From positions 1-22,608 of the forward strand of contig CAYUIK010000094.1 of assembly GCA_964444805.1 (NCBI GenBank): a stretch of DNA of 22,608 bases, given 5' to 3'. Under the pieces are notes generated by a model. It searched no databases. It was not told the origin of the DNA and saw nothing but the letters and a program-made list of their open reading frames with translations. Of the stretch, positions 7,779 through 14,514 are shown in pieces; position 1 is the stretch's first letter; the number at the start of each line of letters is the position of its first letter. The position numbers and the translations under genes were made by a program. This DNA comes from RECG01 sp964444805 (GTDB lineage Bacteria; Bacillota_I; Bacilli_A; Acholeplasmatales; Acholeplasmataceae).

Positions 7779-8924
7779 TCACGTTAGATAGAATATGTAA
7801 TAAACGAAAATCGCAAGAAAGACGATCGCATTAAACAGCTTGATCAGATGCAGTTTTTCTCTCATGAACCCCGATACTTCGATGATCGATTGAGTCTTGA
7901 TGGCGATAAACGAAATGATGATCAGCGGAAGAACAAAAATGAGGTTGTAGACGAATAACAAGAGGATACCTCGCCCTAAGAAGTCGGTAAAATGAATGAG
8001 ATGAAGAATGGCCGTCAGATATGCTTGTCCCGTACATAAGAACTCGGTGAACGAAATAAGAAGACCGATTACAAACGTAATGACGTATACGAGCGGACTG
8101 CCCTCATCCATTTTGTCGGTAAAGGCTTTGATGAGTTTTCGGTTGAACCTTTGAATGGCATTCGGCAGTTGGTTTTTTACTTTTTCGTAACGTTCTTTTC
8201 TCGTAACAAGAAAGTCATAGAAGTTGAGAGCGAAAAGAATGAACGCGACGGACAAGATGACCCATGGAACGACTTCTACGATGAAGGAACCGGCACTGAA
8301 ACGCGAGAGATAGTTGTAGAGAATCGTACCGAAAAGGAAGTAACTGATGAAAATTGCGGAAATAAATGTCATACTGACAAACGTGAGAACACGCTTGTTT
8401 TTTGTAAAACCCAGGAGTGAGATGAACATGAGAAGCATTGCGATCGCACAGGGATTGACACCATCAACGAGCCCAAGTAGGATGAAGTACACGAGCGAAA
8501 AGTCGCTTGCAGGAGCTTCTGTGATTTCAAGGAGGTTTTCTGAGTCCATGATGCCTTGAATCGTCTCATCATAAACAGCCTCACGGATCGTGCTACGTCC
8601 GGAGAAATAAGAAGAACCGACAAAAATAATCGGAACCATGCCGTCATCCATGGGGACGCCGTAGGTATATTGAAAGTCTCTCAAGACTTCAGCGTAACGC
8701 GCTTCATCCTCGAGAACGTATTTTTTGATCGAATACCCTGCCGCGATTAAATCCTCGATCACGCCATCGCGCTCTAGTCCTTGACAGTCCTCACAGTAAC
8801 GTGAAACAAAGTAAATGCCGTCATAGGAAGCCTCCGACTCAGCCTGTGCCTGCAGACCACTTGGGAACAAAGAAAACAAAAAGAGAACAACCAAAAAAAG
8901 ACTTTTCGTGCGACTAGATTTCAT
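7779..8924 (-). CDS. Thioredoxin-like domain fused to a CcdA/DsbD-type membrane electron carrier
   Basis: Likely carries reducing equivalents from cytoplasmic thioredoxin across the membrane to thiols outside. Residues 1-28 form a cleaved-type signal (ending LQAQA). Residues 36-130 form an exported thioredoxin/glutaredoxin-like domain with C44-E-D-C47 and a cis-Pro-like Pro98 (MVPIIF). From 145 onward there are about six membrane segments. They carry the paired CcdA/DsbD cysteines, Cys159 in GVNPCAI and Cys297 in EFLCTGQ. The family usually has the membrane part alone (CcdA) or three domains (DsbD); this is a two-domain, N-terminal fusion of 381 residues. An upstream in-frame start at 9002 is unlikely; AGGAGG precedes the ATG at 8924, and the signal peptide then starts correctly. 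It is first in a minus-strand operon with its own strong promoter. Confidence 0.85.
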   Translation of the reverse strand: MKSSRTKSLFLVVLFLFSLFPSGLQAQAESEASYDGIYFVSRYCEDCQGLERDGVIEDLIAAGYSIKKYVLEDEARYAEVLRDFQYTYGVPMDDGMVPIIFVGSSYFSGRSTIREAVYDETIQGIMDSENLLEITEAPASDFSLVYFILLGLVDGVNPCAIAMLLMFISLLGFTKNKRVLTFVSMTFISAIFISYFLFGTILYNYLSRFSAGSFIVEVVPWVILSVAFILFALNFYDFLVTRKERYEKVKNQLPNAIQRFNRKLIKAFTDKMDEGSPLVYVITFVIGLLISFTEFLCTGQAYLTAILHLIHFTDFLGRGILLLFVYNLIFVLPLIIISFIAIKTQSIIEVSGFMREKLHLIKLFNAIVFLAIFVYYIFYLT

Positions 8925-8964
8925 GTGCGTTTCCTCCTGGATGCAATCGACATGTGCAATACAT

Positions 8965-8993
8965 ATTATAATGTTTTCTTCGGGATAAGTCAA
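8965..8993 (-). promoter_or_regulatory. Promoter of the CcdA-desulfurase operon
   Basis: On the minus strand TTGACT (8988-8993) and a perfect TATAAT (8965-8970) are separated by exactly 17 bp. This is a near-consensus vegetative promoter 40 bp upstream of the CcdA-like start codon. Confidence 0.85.
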
Positions 8994-9049
8994 ATTTTTC
9001 AAGTCTCAAAACATGAAAACGCATACGCAAAAAAAGTGTCATTTGAGGG

Positions 9050-9077
9050 TTGAAAAAATGGATAATCATGTTATAAT
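9050..9077 (+). promoter_or_regulatory. Promoter of the rhodanese/FMN/thioredoxin lipoprotein genes
   Basis: TTGAAA (9050-9055) and a perfect TATAAT (9072-9077) are separated by 16 bp, and TG-T directly before the -10 makes it an extended -10. It lies 39 bp before the rhodanese lipoprotein start and about 57 bp from the opposing promoter, so the two operons may share control. Confidence 0.85.
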
Positions 9078-9115
9078 GAGAATGTCGAAAAACGATTATA
9101 AAAAAGGAGAGTATC

Positions 9116-9868
9116 ATGAAAAAATTACTAGTATTTTTGCTTGCGCTTTTTGTTGCTTTTGGTATGTTTAGCTGTGGCGGTGACGATGTAGAGGAAGAGG
9201 ATTACACGTTGCCTGATGAGATTGCTGCTGCAGATCTCGATGATTACATGGACTACCCGAATATGCAGTTCGTCGATGTTCGTAATTTTGATGACAAGAT
9301 GAAGGGTGGATATATTTTCGGTTTCGAAATGATCCCTTTCTTTGATTACTTAGAATACGAAGACATTCTCGTTCGCATTGATGGATGGAACTTTGAAGAA
9401 GCAGCGATTAAAAATGAAAATGCCCTACGCAATCTCTTCCATGAAGACATGAACATCGTGGTTATTTGTGCAGGTGGTACACGTGCCGGTTTCGTTAAAG
9501 CAGCCCTTGATCACCTCGGTTATGAAAATGTCTGGAACGCCGGAGCTGTCGGAGACTATAGTGGTGAAAACAAGGTTTTCGGTGATGATGAGCATACGAT
9601 CGAACTCTTGACAAAAGGTGATTATATTCCTGGCGTATATTACGGAACCGATGATGAAAACAATGTAACTGCTGTTCTTGAAGTCAATGTCAAAGGTGGC
9701 ATTCAGTCCGTATTCTTCTTCAGTGATGCCGCTGATTCGGAATGGTATGAAGATGCAGTTCTCGTTTCAACGGCCATAGTTGGCAACCAGGGATGGACTG
9801 ATGTAGAAGACGTGGAACTACCACTAGAAGATTCCTTCACGGCAGCTTTGAATCAAGCAACGGAGTAA
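9116..9868 (+). CDS. Surface lipoprotein with rhodanese domain
   Basis: The 250-residue protein begins with a lipoprotein signal ending MFSC (Cys20). Residues about 35-150 form a rhodanese-like domain: VDVR at 53-56 and the active loop C118-A-G-G-T-R123, matching C-x-x-G-x-R, so the persulfide-carrying Cys is present. Rhodaneses move sulfane sulfur between thiols, cyanide or persulfides. Here the domain would act outside the membrane. Residues about 168-250 (GVYYGT, then V-V-V-GGI-SV) resemble the first strands of an FMN_bind-type domain, but no [ST]-G-A-[ST] site follows; that part is uncertain. It is first in a plus-strand gene set behind a strong promoter, with AGGAG just before the start. 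Confidence 0.82.
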   Translation: MKKLLVFLLALFVAFGMFSCGGDDVEEEDYTLPDEIAAADLDDYMDYPNMQFVDVRNFDDKMKGGYIFGFEMIPFFDYLEYEDILVRIDGWNFEEAAIKNENALRNLFHEDMNIVVICAGGTRAGFVKAALDHLGYENVWNAGAVGDYSGENKVFGDDEHTIELLTKGDYIPGVYYGTDDENNVTAVLEVNVKGGIQSVFFFSDAADSEWYEDAVLVSTAIVGNQGWTDVEDVELPLEDSFTAALNQATE

Positions 9869-9875
9869 CGGACGG

Positions 9876-10490
9876 ATGAAAAAAGTACTATTTCTATTGA
9901 TCGTTTTGGCATCCATGCTTACTCTGGCAGGATGCAATAACAACGATGACGATGGCGAGGAAGCGATCGTTCGTGATAATATTCTTAGGTTCGATCATCT
10001 AAATGGACATGGCGATGTCGTCACGAGAGATGCTTATATTCTATTCGAATACGAGATGCGAGATTACGTTAAGTACCAACTCGCATACGTCGCGTGCACG
10101 TGCCGTGCACCCGAAGTCAATTACTGGAAAGTTGCTTACGTAGAAATCAACAAATCATCGAACGACATCAAGCGTATCTCGTTCGACCAGGATGGCACTG
10201 GCCACTACTTGGCAGGCTTCTGGGGTGATAGTGATCCGATTCCCAATCCGACGAATGCTACCTATGAAGACATGAAAGGCGATTTCATTCCTTGGTTGGT
10301 CGGTAAGGATTCTGACGATCTCGAAGGTATTGAAGTCTTCACCAATGAAGAGTATGTAGGCGGCATCCAGAACACGAAGACAATCGAAGAACAGGACTTG
10401 ATCGACTACTACAGTGGAGCAAGCGTGACCACGAACAACATGATTCGTGTCATGAAAGTATTGCTTGCGTATCACGAAGAAAACTACTGA
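9876..10490 (+). CDS. Lipoprotein with FMN-attachment-type motif and a CxC pair
   Basis: The 204-residue protein has a lipobox ending LAGC (Cys20). Near the C-terminus D177-Y-Y-S180-G-A-S183 matches D-x-x-[ST]-G-A-[ST], the signature at which ApbE transferases join FMN to Ser/Thr in FMN_bind proteins. It is followed by a helix as in that family. Ser183 is the predicted acceptor. In the middle is Cys74-Thr-Cys76-Arg, then NYWKVAYVE; I do not recognise this part. The CxC could be redox-active or bind metal. It follows the rhodanese gene by 7 nt, with GGAG overlapping that gene's end, so the two are cotranscribed. No ApbE gene is in the window. Flavin binding and the electron partner are inference. 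Confidence 0.75.
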   Translation: MKKVLFLLIVLASMLTLAGCNNNDDDGEEAIVRDNILRFDHLNGHGDVVTRDAYILFEYEMRDYVKYQLAYVACTCRAPEVNYWKVAYVEINKSSNDIKRISFDQDGTGHYLAGFWGDSDPIPNPTNATYEDMKGDFIPWLVGKDSDDLEGIEVFTNEEYVGGIQNTKTIEEQDLIDYYSGASVTTNNMIRVMKVLLAYHEENY

Positions 10491-10494
10491 TTCA

Positions 10495-10503
10495 TGATAT
10501 AAT
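10495..10503 (+). promoter_or_regulatory. Possible extended -10 promoter before the thioredoxin lipoprotein
   Basis: TGATATAAT is a perfect TG-n-extended -10 just 5 nt after the preceding stop codon. No convincing -35 lies upstream. The start point it predicts falls inside the left arm of the hairpin that follows, so promoter and terminator would overlap. It could be chance. Confidence 0.35.
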
Positions 10504-10504
10504 G

Positions 10505-10537
10505 AAAGAGCACAAGTCCAAGGACCTGTGCTCTTTT
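10505..10537 (+). terminator. Hairpin between the FMN-type and thioredoxin lipoprotein genes
   Basis: A 15-nt arm (10505-10519) pairs with 10522-10536 with a single A-C mismatch, followed by only four T residues. It may end or attenuate messages from the rhodanese promoter, leaving partial read-through into the thioredoxin-like gene 26 nt downstream. Confidence 0.65.
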
Positions 10538-10563
10538 CAATACTCATAACGGAGTGATCGTCT

Positions 10564-10956
10564 ATGCGCATCGGCTATATCATATTCACAGTATTCATTC
10601 TATTGACGCTGGCGGCGTGCCAAGAGAAGGATCCCAAAACCTATGAAGACTTCGAACATCTCGAATACTGGTCGGAAGTCGATGATCTAGAAGAAGGGAA
10701 AATACTCATCTTTTACTATTCTCCCTATTGCCCGGATTGCAAATCCATCCAGGAAGAAGTCGTTGGTTTCAAGGAAACGCATGGTGACAAGGTACCCCTT
10801 CACTTCATGATTCCAAGGGATTATCAAGGGACACCTCCGGTTGAACTTAGAAGTGTACCGGCCATTCTCGTTTTTGAGGATCACGCGTTCATCGAAATGA
10901 TTATCGGAGCGAATAACTGCAAGGCATATTTGTCCGAACTCGCTTCGGATTTGTAG
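10564..10956 (+). CDS. Thioredoxin-like lipoprotein
   Basis: A 130-residue protein with a lipobox ending LAAC (Cys19) and a compact thioredoxin fold. The active site is C56-P-D-C59 in YYSPYCPDC, and Pro99 in SVPAILVF is the cis-proline. It would act as a thiol-disulfide carrier on the outer membrane face. Its closest functional partner in the window is the CcdA-like protein encoded divergently, which has a similar C-E-D-C exported domain and could reduce it. GGAG lies about 9 nt before the ATG. It is separated from the upstream lipoprotein by a hairpin, so expression may be lower or independent. A strong terminator follows. Confidence 0.85.
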   Translation: MRIGYIIFTVFILLTLAACQEKDPKTYEDFEHLEYWSEVDDLEEGKILIFYYSPYCPDCKSIQEEVVGFKETHGDKVPLHFMIPRDYQGTPPVELRSVPAILVFEDHAFIEMIIGANNCKAYLSELASDL

Positions 10957-10977
10957 ATGACCAAAAAGGAAAATGAT

Positions 10978-11015
10978 AAGCGGCGTGTTGCAACTTGGCA
11001 ACGCGCCGCTTTTTT
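10978..11015 (+). terminator. Terminator after the thioredoxin-like lipoprotein gene
   Basis: A 14-bp GC-rich stem (10978-10991 with 10998-11011, one G-T pair) has a 6-nt loop and runs into six T residues. It overlaps by two bases the stop codon of the convergent membrane-protein gene, for which it has only a weak reverse T tract. Confidence 0.9.
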
Positions 11016-11652
11016 ATCTCTTGGGAAATCTGCTTTTCACATAAAAGAAAATGATGCCTAATACGATAAACAACGGAACGAGAACGAGTGAGCCAAAGCG
11101 TAGTACGCCGACAACACCCTGTTCATAGTTGATCGGATCTAAGAAAGGATAGATGTATTCGGGACGGTCAAAATCAGGATAGGTCAGACGAAGCAAGTCC
11201 TTGAAATACGTTGAGGCAAGAAGATAGACGGACATTAAAAAGAGGATCGGATGGACGAAGATGACAAAGATGTTAAAAAACGTAAGTTTAGTATTTATAA
11301 TCAAAACATAAAATGTTACAAATAGGATTGGTATGATCAGATGTAGCAGGTATTGCATGAAGTTCATTTCCGGAACGTAGGATGTCAACAACACGTTGAA
11401 GATGATTCCTGTAACCGATATATCGACAGCAGCAATATAAGCAAGAATATGGAATGATCGTGCTTTTCGAAATCCTAGAACATACAGTGAAAGGACGATG
11501 AAGACTATGACATTGCTCTGGGTGGTATAGTAGAAGGATGTAGCGATCAACGCATGAGCAGGGTCATCGTTTCTTAATGCTCGTGCCATCAGTAGAATCA
11601 TACCAAGAAGTGAAAAAAGAAAAGTTAGAAGAACCAGTCCTTTTTTTAGCAT
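11014..11652 (-). CDS. Pr6Pr-like multi-pass membrane protein
   Basis: A 212-residue protein with about six hydrophobic segments. The YYTTQSN motif in the second loop region (41-47), a central conserved His/Pro pair (LLHLIIP, 102-108) and YPFLDP (168-173) near the C-terminus match what I know of the Pr6Pr family of integral membrane proteins. Their function is not established. The ATG at 11652 has GGGGGAG (11660-11666) before it; a TTG start at 11670 would add six unneeded residues. It lies 43 nt downstream of the asparaginase gene, with only a small 6-bp hairpin (11682-11700) between, and is probably cotranscribed. Confidence 0.7.
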   Translation of the reverse strand: MLKKGLVLLTFLFSLLGMILLMARALRNDDPAHALIATSFYYTTQSNVIVFIVLSLYVLGFRKARSFHILAYIAAVDISVTGIIFNVLLTSYVPEMNFMQYLLHLIIPILFVTFYVLIINTKLTFFNIFVIFVHPILFLMSVYLLASTYFKDLLRLTYPDFDRPEYIYPFLDPINYEQGVVGVLRFGSLVLVPLFIVLGIIFFYVKSRFPKR

Positions 11653-11695
11653 GTAGTGACTCCCCCGCAATCAGCAATTAGGATGACGCGTGATG

Positions 11696-12679
11696 TCATC
11701 GTTTGAAAAACGTTTCGATCTCATCGTGACTTTGAAAGACGCTTAGCGCGAACATGAGTTTAATTCGTGCTTTTTGACTATTGAGGTTATTGACGAAAAT
11801 CACACCCAAACGACGCAAGTGATCACCGCCACCCTCGTAGTCGTAGGTATCGAGGACACGACCGATCGGGCATCGTGATGTCAGGATAACGGGGATATTA
11901 TTTGTAATCGCTCGCTTGATTCCATCAACCATGAGCGGTGGAACATTGCCACGTCCAAGAGCCTCAATGATGATGCCGCGTACTCCATGGTCAACCAAAA
12001 AGTTTAGTAGAAGCGAACTCGATCCGGCATAAGCCTTGACGATTTCAACATGCTCGACAAGGTTTTCCGGTTTCAAGTGTGTCATGGTTACTGGGGTTCT
12101 ACGGTAGTATAAAACGGTCTCCTGGTCAATGATTCCGATGGGTCCGAACTGTAAGGACTTGAAGGTATCGAGGGCAAGTGTGTCCGATTTTGTGACTTCG
12201 CTTGCGGCGTTGATTTCATCATTCAAAACAACGAGTACGCCGCGGTTCTTGGATTTTTGACTTGACGCCACAAGGATCGAGGATACAAGATTGCTCATAC
12301 CATCGTAGCCAAGCTCGGAGAAGTTGCGCATTGAACCCGTGAAAACAACGGGCTTTTTTTGTGCGAAATAAAGGTCTAAGAAGTAAGCGGATTCTTCGAG
12401 CGTATCCGTTCCATGCGTAATGACAACACCATGAATCATAGGGTTTTCTAAGTAATGTTCCGTCAGACGAGCGAGCTTCAGCATGTCACTCGGTTGCATG
12501 GAAGGGGACGGTTTCATCGAAAACTGAAACGGTATGAGGTCAATGCCTGTGAGCTCCGATTGGATGTTTTCGAGCAATTCATCCTGATTGTCCGTAATGA
12601 TAGCTTTTTTTGTTTGTCCATGTTTTTCCATGGAAATCGTACCACCTGTAAAGATGATTGCGACTGTCTTTTTTTTCAT
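11696..12679 (-). CDS. L-asparaginase, bacterial type I/II fold
   Basis: Hydrolyses asparagine to aspartate and ammonia. The 327-residue protein has no signal peptide, so it should be cytoplasmic (AnsA-like). The catalytic set is intact: nucleophile Thr14 in FTGGTIS, Ser60, the HGTDTLEESA loop with Thr91-Asp92, and Lys164. An earlier start at 12706 would add nine residues; the ATG at 12679 is directly preceded by a very long Shine-Dalgarno match. It is followed by the Pr6Pr-like gene. It may feed nitrogen or aspartate metabolism alongside the amino-acid-type transporter at 17.8-22.6 kb, but the two are separated by the non-coding block and not co-transcribed. Confidence 0.92.
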   Translation of the reverse strand: MKKKTVAIIFTGGTISMEKHGQTKKAIITDNQDELLENIQSELTGIDLIPFQFSMKPSPSMQPSDMLKLARLTEHYLENPMIHGVVITHGTDTLEESAYFLDLYFAQKKPVVFTGSMRNFSELGYDGMSNLVSSILVASSQKSKNRGVLVVLNDEINAASEVTKSDTLALDTFKSLQFGPIGIIDQETVLYYRRTPVTMTHLKPENLVEHVEIVKAYAGSSSLLLNFLVDHGVRGIIIEALGRGNVPPLMVDGIKRAITNNIPVILTSRCPIGRVLDTYDYEGGGDHLRRLGVIFVNNLNSQKARIKLMFALSVFQSHDEIETFFKR

Positions 12680-12681
12680 AG

Positions 12682-12688
12682 GATCACC
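12682..12688 (-). promoter_or_regulatory. Unusual ribosome binding site of the asparaginase gene
   Basis: GGTGATC followed by CT and the ATG is complementary to the GAUCACC part of the 16S 3' end, the side next to the usual CCUCC core. AAAG lies upstream in register. It replaces a classical GGAGG and decides the start at 12679. Confidence 0.55.
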
Positions 12689-12694
12689 AACTTT

Positions 12695-12703
12695 ATTGTA
12701 ACA
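12695..12703 (-). promoter_or_regulatory. Possible extended -10 promoter of the asparaginase gene
   Basis: Minus-strand TGTTACAAT (TG-n plus TACAAT, 5 of 6 matches) lies 15 bp before the start codon, but no -35 is evident at the right distance and the leader would be very short. Weak support. Confidence 0.3.
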
Positions 12704-12897
12704 CAAAGGCGACGTTTCAGAGATTGAAATCGTAAGTTTACCATAACTGTATTTTTTCGAGTGATATGGACATTCGTTAACACGGAAGCGAAATTTGTAA
12801 CATTTTAGGTTTTCAACATTTCCACATAATATCTATTGACCGCACAGTTAAAGTCATAACTAAAGGTTTACATAATATATATTATACGCACACATAA

Positions 12898-12955
12898 GAG
12901 ATAAAAAATGCCGGTCATTTGCAATAAATGACCTTACGGTTTGTGCCTTTATCTC
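12898..12955 (+). other. Two-tier hairpin of perfect 8-bp stems
   Basis: Outer stem GAGATAAA (12898-12905) pairs with TTTATCTC (12948-12955). Inner stem GGTCATTT (12913-12920) pairs with AAATGACC (12926-12933) around a 5-nt loop. Both are perfect and separated by an asymmetric internal loop (AAATGCC against TTACGGTTTGTGCC). No T tract follows in either direction, so it is not an ordinary terminator. Strand is not decided by the pairing. It could be a small structured RNA, a regulatory leader or the end of a mobile element. Confidence 0.6.
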
Positions 12956-13404
12956 ATATATATACCTATATGTTATCATATTAGGAAATAAATATATTCA
13001 TAAATTTGATATGAGTATGATAAAAGATTTGTACGTTTTGTTTTAAGCGATCCAAATATCTTTTTGTCTATGATTGGTAAGCTCGTTCGCTCAGACGCTC
13101 TAAGCGCATCTGAAACGCGTATTGTTCATAAAAATCGCTTCTTCTTGTTCATCTCTAATAGAAGCATATGCAATCATTAGTCGAGCGTATCCAATCGAGT
13201 TTAGCATTCCAAACTAACATGATATGTGATACCTCTAATAGATAGGATCGTCAATCACTCGACCGTTTTCTATCCCTTCTTATGAGCTCGATTGATTCCA
13301 TCAAGTGATACATGCAACACGGTAACTGAACTTTTTTTTATTCTACTTCTTGTGTTTGCTGATCGATCCATTCGCACACGTTCTCATCAAGGATGATCCA
13401 TTGG

Positions 13405-13475
13405 ATATGAGACCATATCAAAAGTCCGGACCTTTACCTCAATCTTTATTGACCCCTTTTGATAGGGTTTCATAT
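13405..13475 (+). other. Long hairpin, 20-nt arms, inside unit A
   Basis: Arms 13405-13424 and 13456-13475 pair over 20 positions with one G-U (13411 with 13469) and one A-G mismatch (13415 with 13465). The 31-nt apical part holds a further 5-bp stem TCAAT/ATTGA with a CTTT loop. On the minus strand the G-U becomes a C-A mismatch, so the pairing favours a plus-strand RNA. Confidence 0.75.
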
Positions 13476-13523
13476 GAGCGATTGAACGTGCACGTCTTCC
13501 ATGAATCAGCTGTTCATTCGCTC
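13476..13523 (+). other. Second long hairpin, directly abutting the first
   Basis: Arms 13476-13487 (GAGCGATTGAAC) and 13512-13523 (GTTCATTCGCTC) pair over 12 positions with one T-T mismatch. The left arm begins on the base after the preceding hairpin ends, so the two helices could stack end to end, a layout typical of folded RNA. Confidence 0.65.
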
Positions 13524-13797
13524 TAAAGGGATGGCATATTTTTTTAGTTCGGGTTTTTTATATCTCTGCGTTTCATTTAAATGCAATCGTATTTCGAATA
13601 CCTTAAAGCATATGATGCACGTGGTAAACGAAATGCTAGCTCGCTTTCATTTCGACCATATAACGCGGATCGATCCGACCAAGTATTGAGCTTAGAGTAT
13701 TCGCATGGGTCGGCATGCTTCTTCTTCTTTTTGATATAGGCCAAGTCGACGATTCGGTCACGTCCCTATAAATATAAAAAATATATTACAAGTAAAT

Positions 13798-13836
13798 ATC
13801 GTTAAATGTATAGATATAGTAAACATACGATTTTTT
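13798..13836 (+). terminator. Terminator-like hairpin closing unit A
   Basis: ATCGT (13798-13802) plus ATGT (13806-13809) pair with ACAT (13823-13826) plus ACGAT (13827-13831), with a 3-nt bulge, and run straight into six T residues (13831-13836). The stem is AT-rich and so weak, but the arrangement is that of a plus-strand intrinsic terminator with no coding gene before it. Confidence 0.45.
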
Positions 13837-14078
13837 CATTTTATAGGCTCTTATCCTGCTGATCATCAGAAAAATACACGGGACTGATTAGTCCAATCAA
13901 ACCAATACATGATCGTTCTGACTTCTTATCATCTTCGACATGGAATCGAATCACGCGTAGGTAAGGTGGCGATGATCCGTCTTCAACGGACCGTGCATCG
14001 TATAGACTCTGATCTGTTTTTATCCTGCTTACCATATCCAACTGATCGCGAATCGTTCATCAGAGCAGGTATTATATA

Positions 14079-14125
14079 GGGGGTTCTCACTACCGCACGT
14101 TAAATGATTTTTGGTAGGAATCCCC
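14079..14125 (+). other. Bulged 13-bp hairpin inside unit B
   Basis: GGGGGTTC (14079-14086) and CTACC (14090-14094), separated by a TCA bulge, pair with the unbroken right arm GGTAGGAATCCCC (14113-14125). One G-U pair (14083 with 14121) favours a plus-strand RNA. Confidence 0.7.
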
Positions 14126-14488
14126 GTTAATCTCTACAAGAGTAAACAAGAGAATGCATGGGTCGTGTGAATACAATAATGATCGATCATATTCTATGTG
14201 TGCACCACGCCTGCACTTTAAACGTTGAATGTCATGCATACACTTCTTTTTCGAAGGGCTCTTTCATAGATCATCAATAAACGGTTGTTCATACGTTTTG
14301 CTCGAAGCGCTATCTTGCGATCTAGCTGACGAGACGAATTAAGAGTCTGGTCTAGGAACCGATGTCTCATGTTTTAAGTCCCTGTGTCTTATTGAATACG
14401 TGAACCATCTTCTGTTTGTTCTCTTATATGGTGCTTCCATAGGAAAACAAACTATTCATAAGAATTACAAAGAAATAATGACGATCAC

Positions 14489-14514
14489 TATGTTTAGTAT
14501 ATATAAACATACGA
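14489..14514 (+). repeat. Hairpin and shared TAAACATACGA repeat at the end of unit B
   Basis: TATGTTTA (14489-14496) pairs perfectly with TAAACATA (14504-14511). The sequence TAAACATACGA (14504-14514) recurs at 13820-13830, in the right arm of the hairpin closing unit A. No T tract follows here; instead an AT-rich run continues to about 14555. Confidence 0.55.

Larger units (their letters stand above)
12965..13836 (+). ncRNA. Candidate large structured RNA, unit A
   Basis: Proposed unit from the hairpin at 12965-12985 to a terminator-like hairpin ending at 13836. Internal stems include 12994-13001 with 13011-13018 (one U-G pair), CAGA/CGC with GCG/TCTG near 13090-13111, a 20-bp stem 13405-13475, an adjoining 12-bp stem 13476-13523, GTATT/AATAC near 13590, CGAAATG with CATTTCG (13629-13654, extended by GGT/ACC) and the palindrome CGGATCGATCCG (13666-13677). 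Where wobble pairs occur they favour the plus strand. No convincing promoter was found; TGTTATCAT at 12971-12979 is a weak extended -10. Exact ends and function are unknown. Confidence 0.35.
13842..14514 (+). ncRNA. Candidate structured RNA, unit B
   Basis: Second hairpin-rich island after unit A. Stems include GGACT/AGTCC with a GATT loop near 13880-13894, TTCGA/TCGAA near 13935, TCCGT/ACGGA near 13976-13990, a bulged 13-bp stem 14079-14125 with a G-U pair, the palindrome ATGATCGATCAT (14179-14190) and GTTTGTT with AACAAAC near 14413-14452. It ends at a hairpin whose right arm shares TAAACATACGA with the end of unit A, suggesting related 3' ends. TATCCTGCT occurs twice (13852-13860 and 14021-14029). 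Boundaries, promoter and function are not determined. Confidence 0.3.

Noticed and set aside
13501..13689. Plus-strand open frame of 62 codons inside the non-coding block
   Set aside because: No ribosome binding site, no recognisable domain, and its start lies in the loop of the 13476-13523 hairpin.
13841..14041. Minus-strand open frame of 66 codons
   Set aside because: No ribosome binding site or protein features, surrounded by hairpins on the opposite strand; most likely chance.
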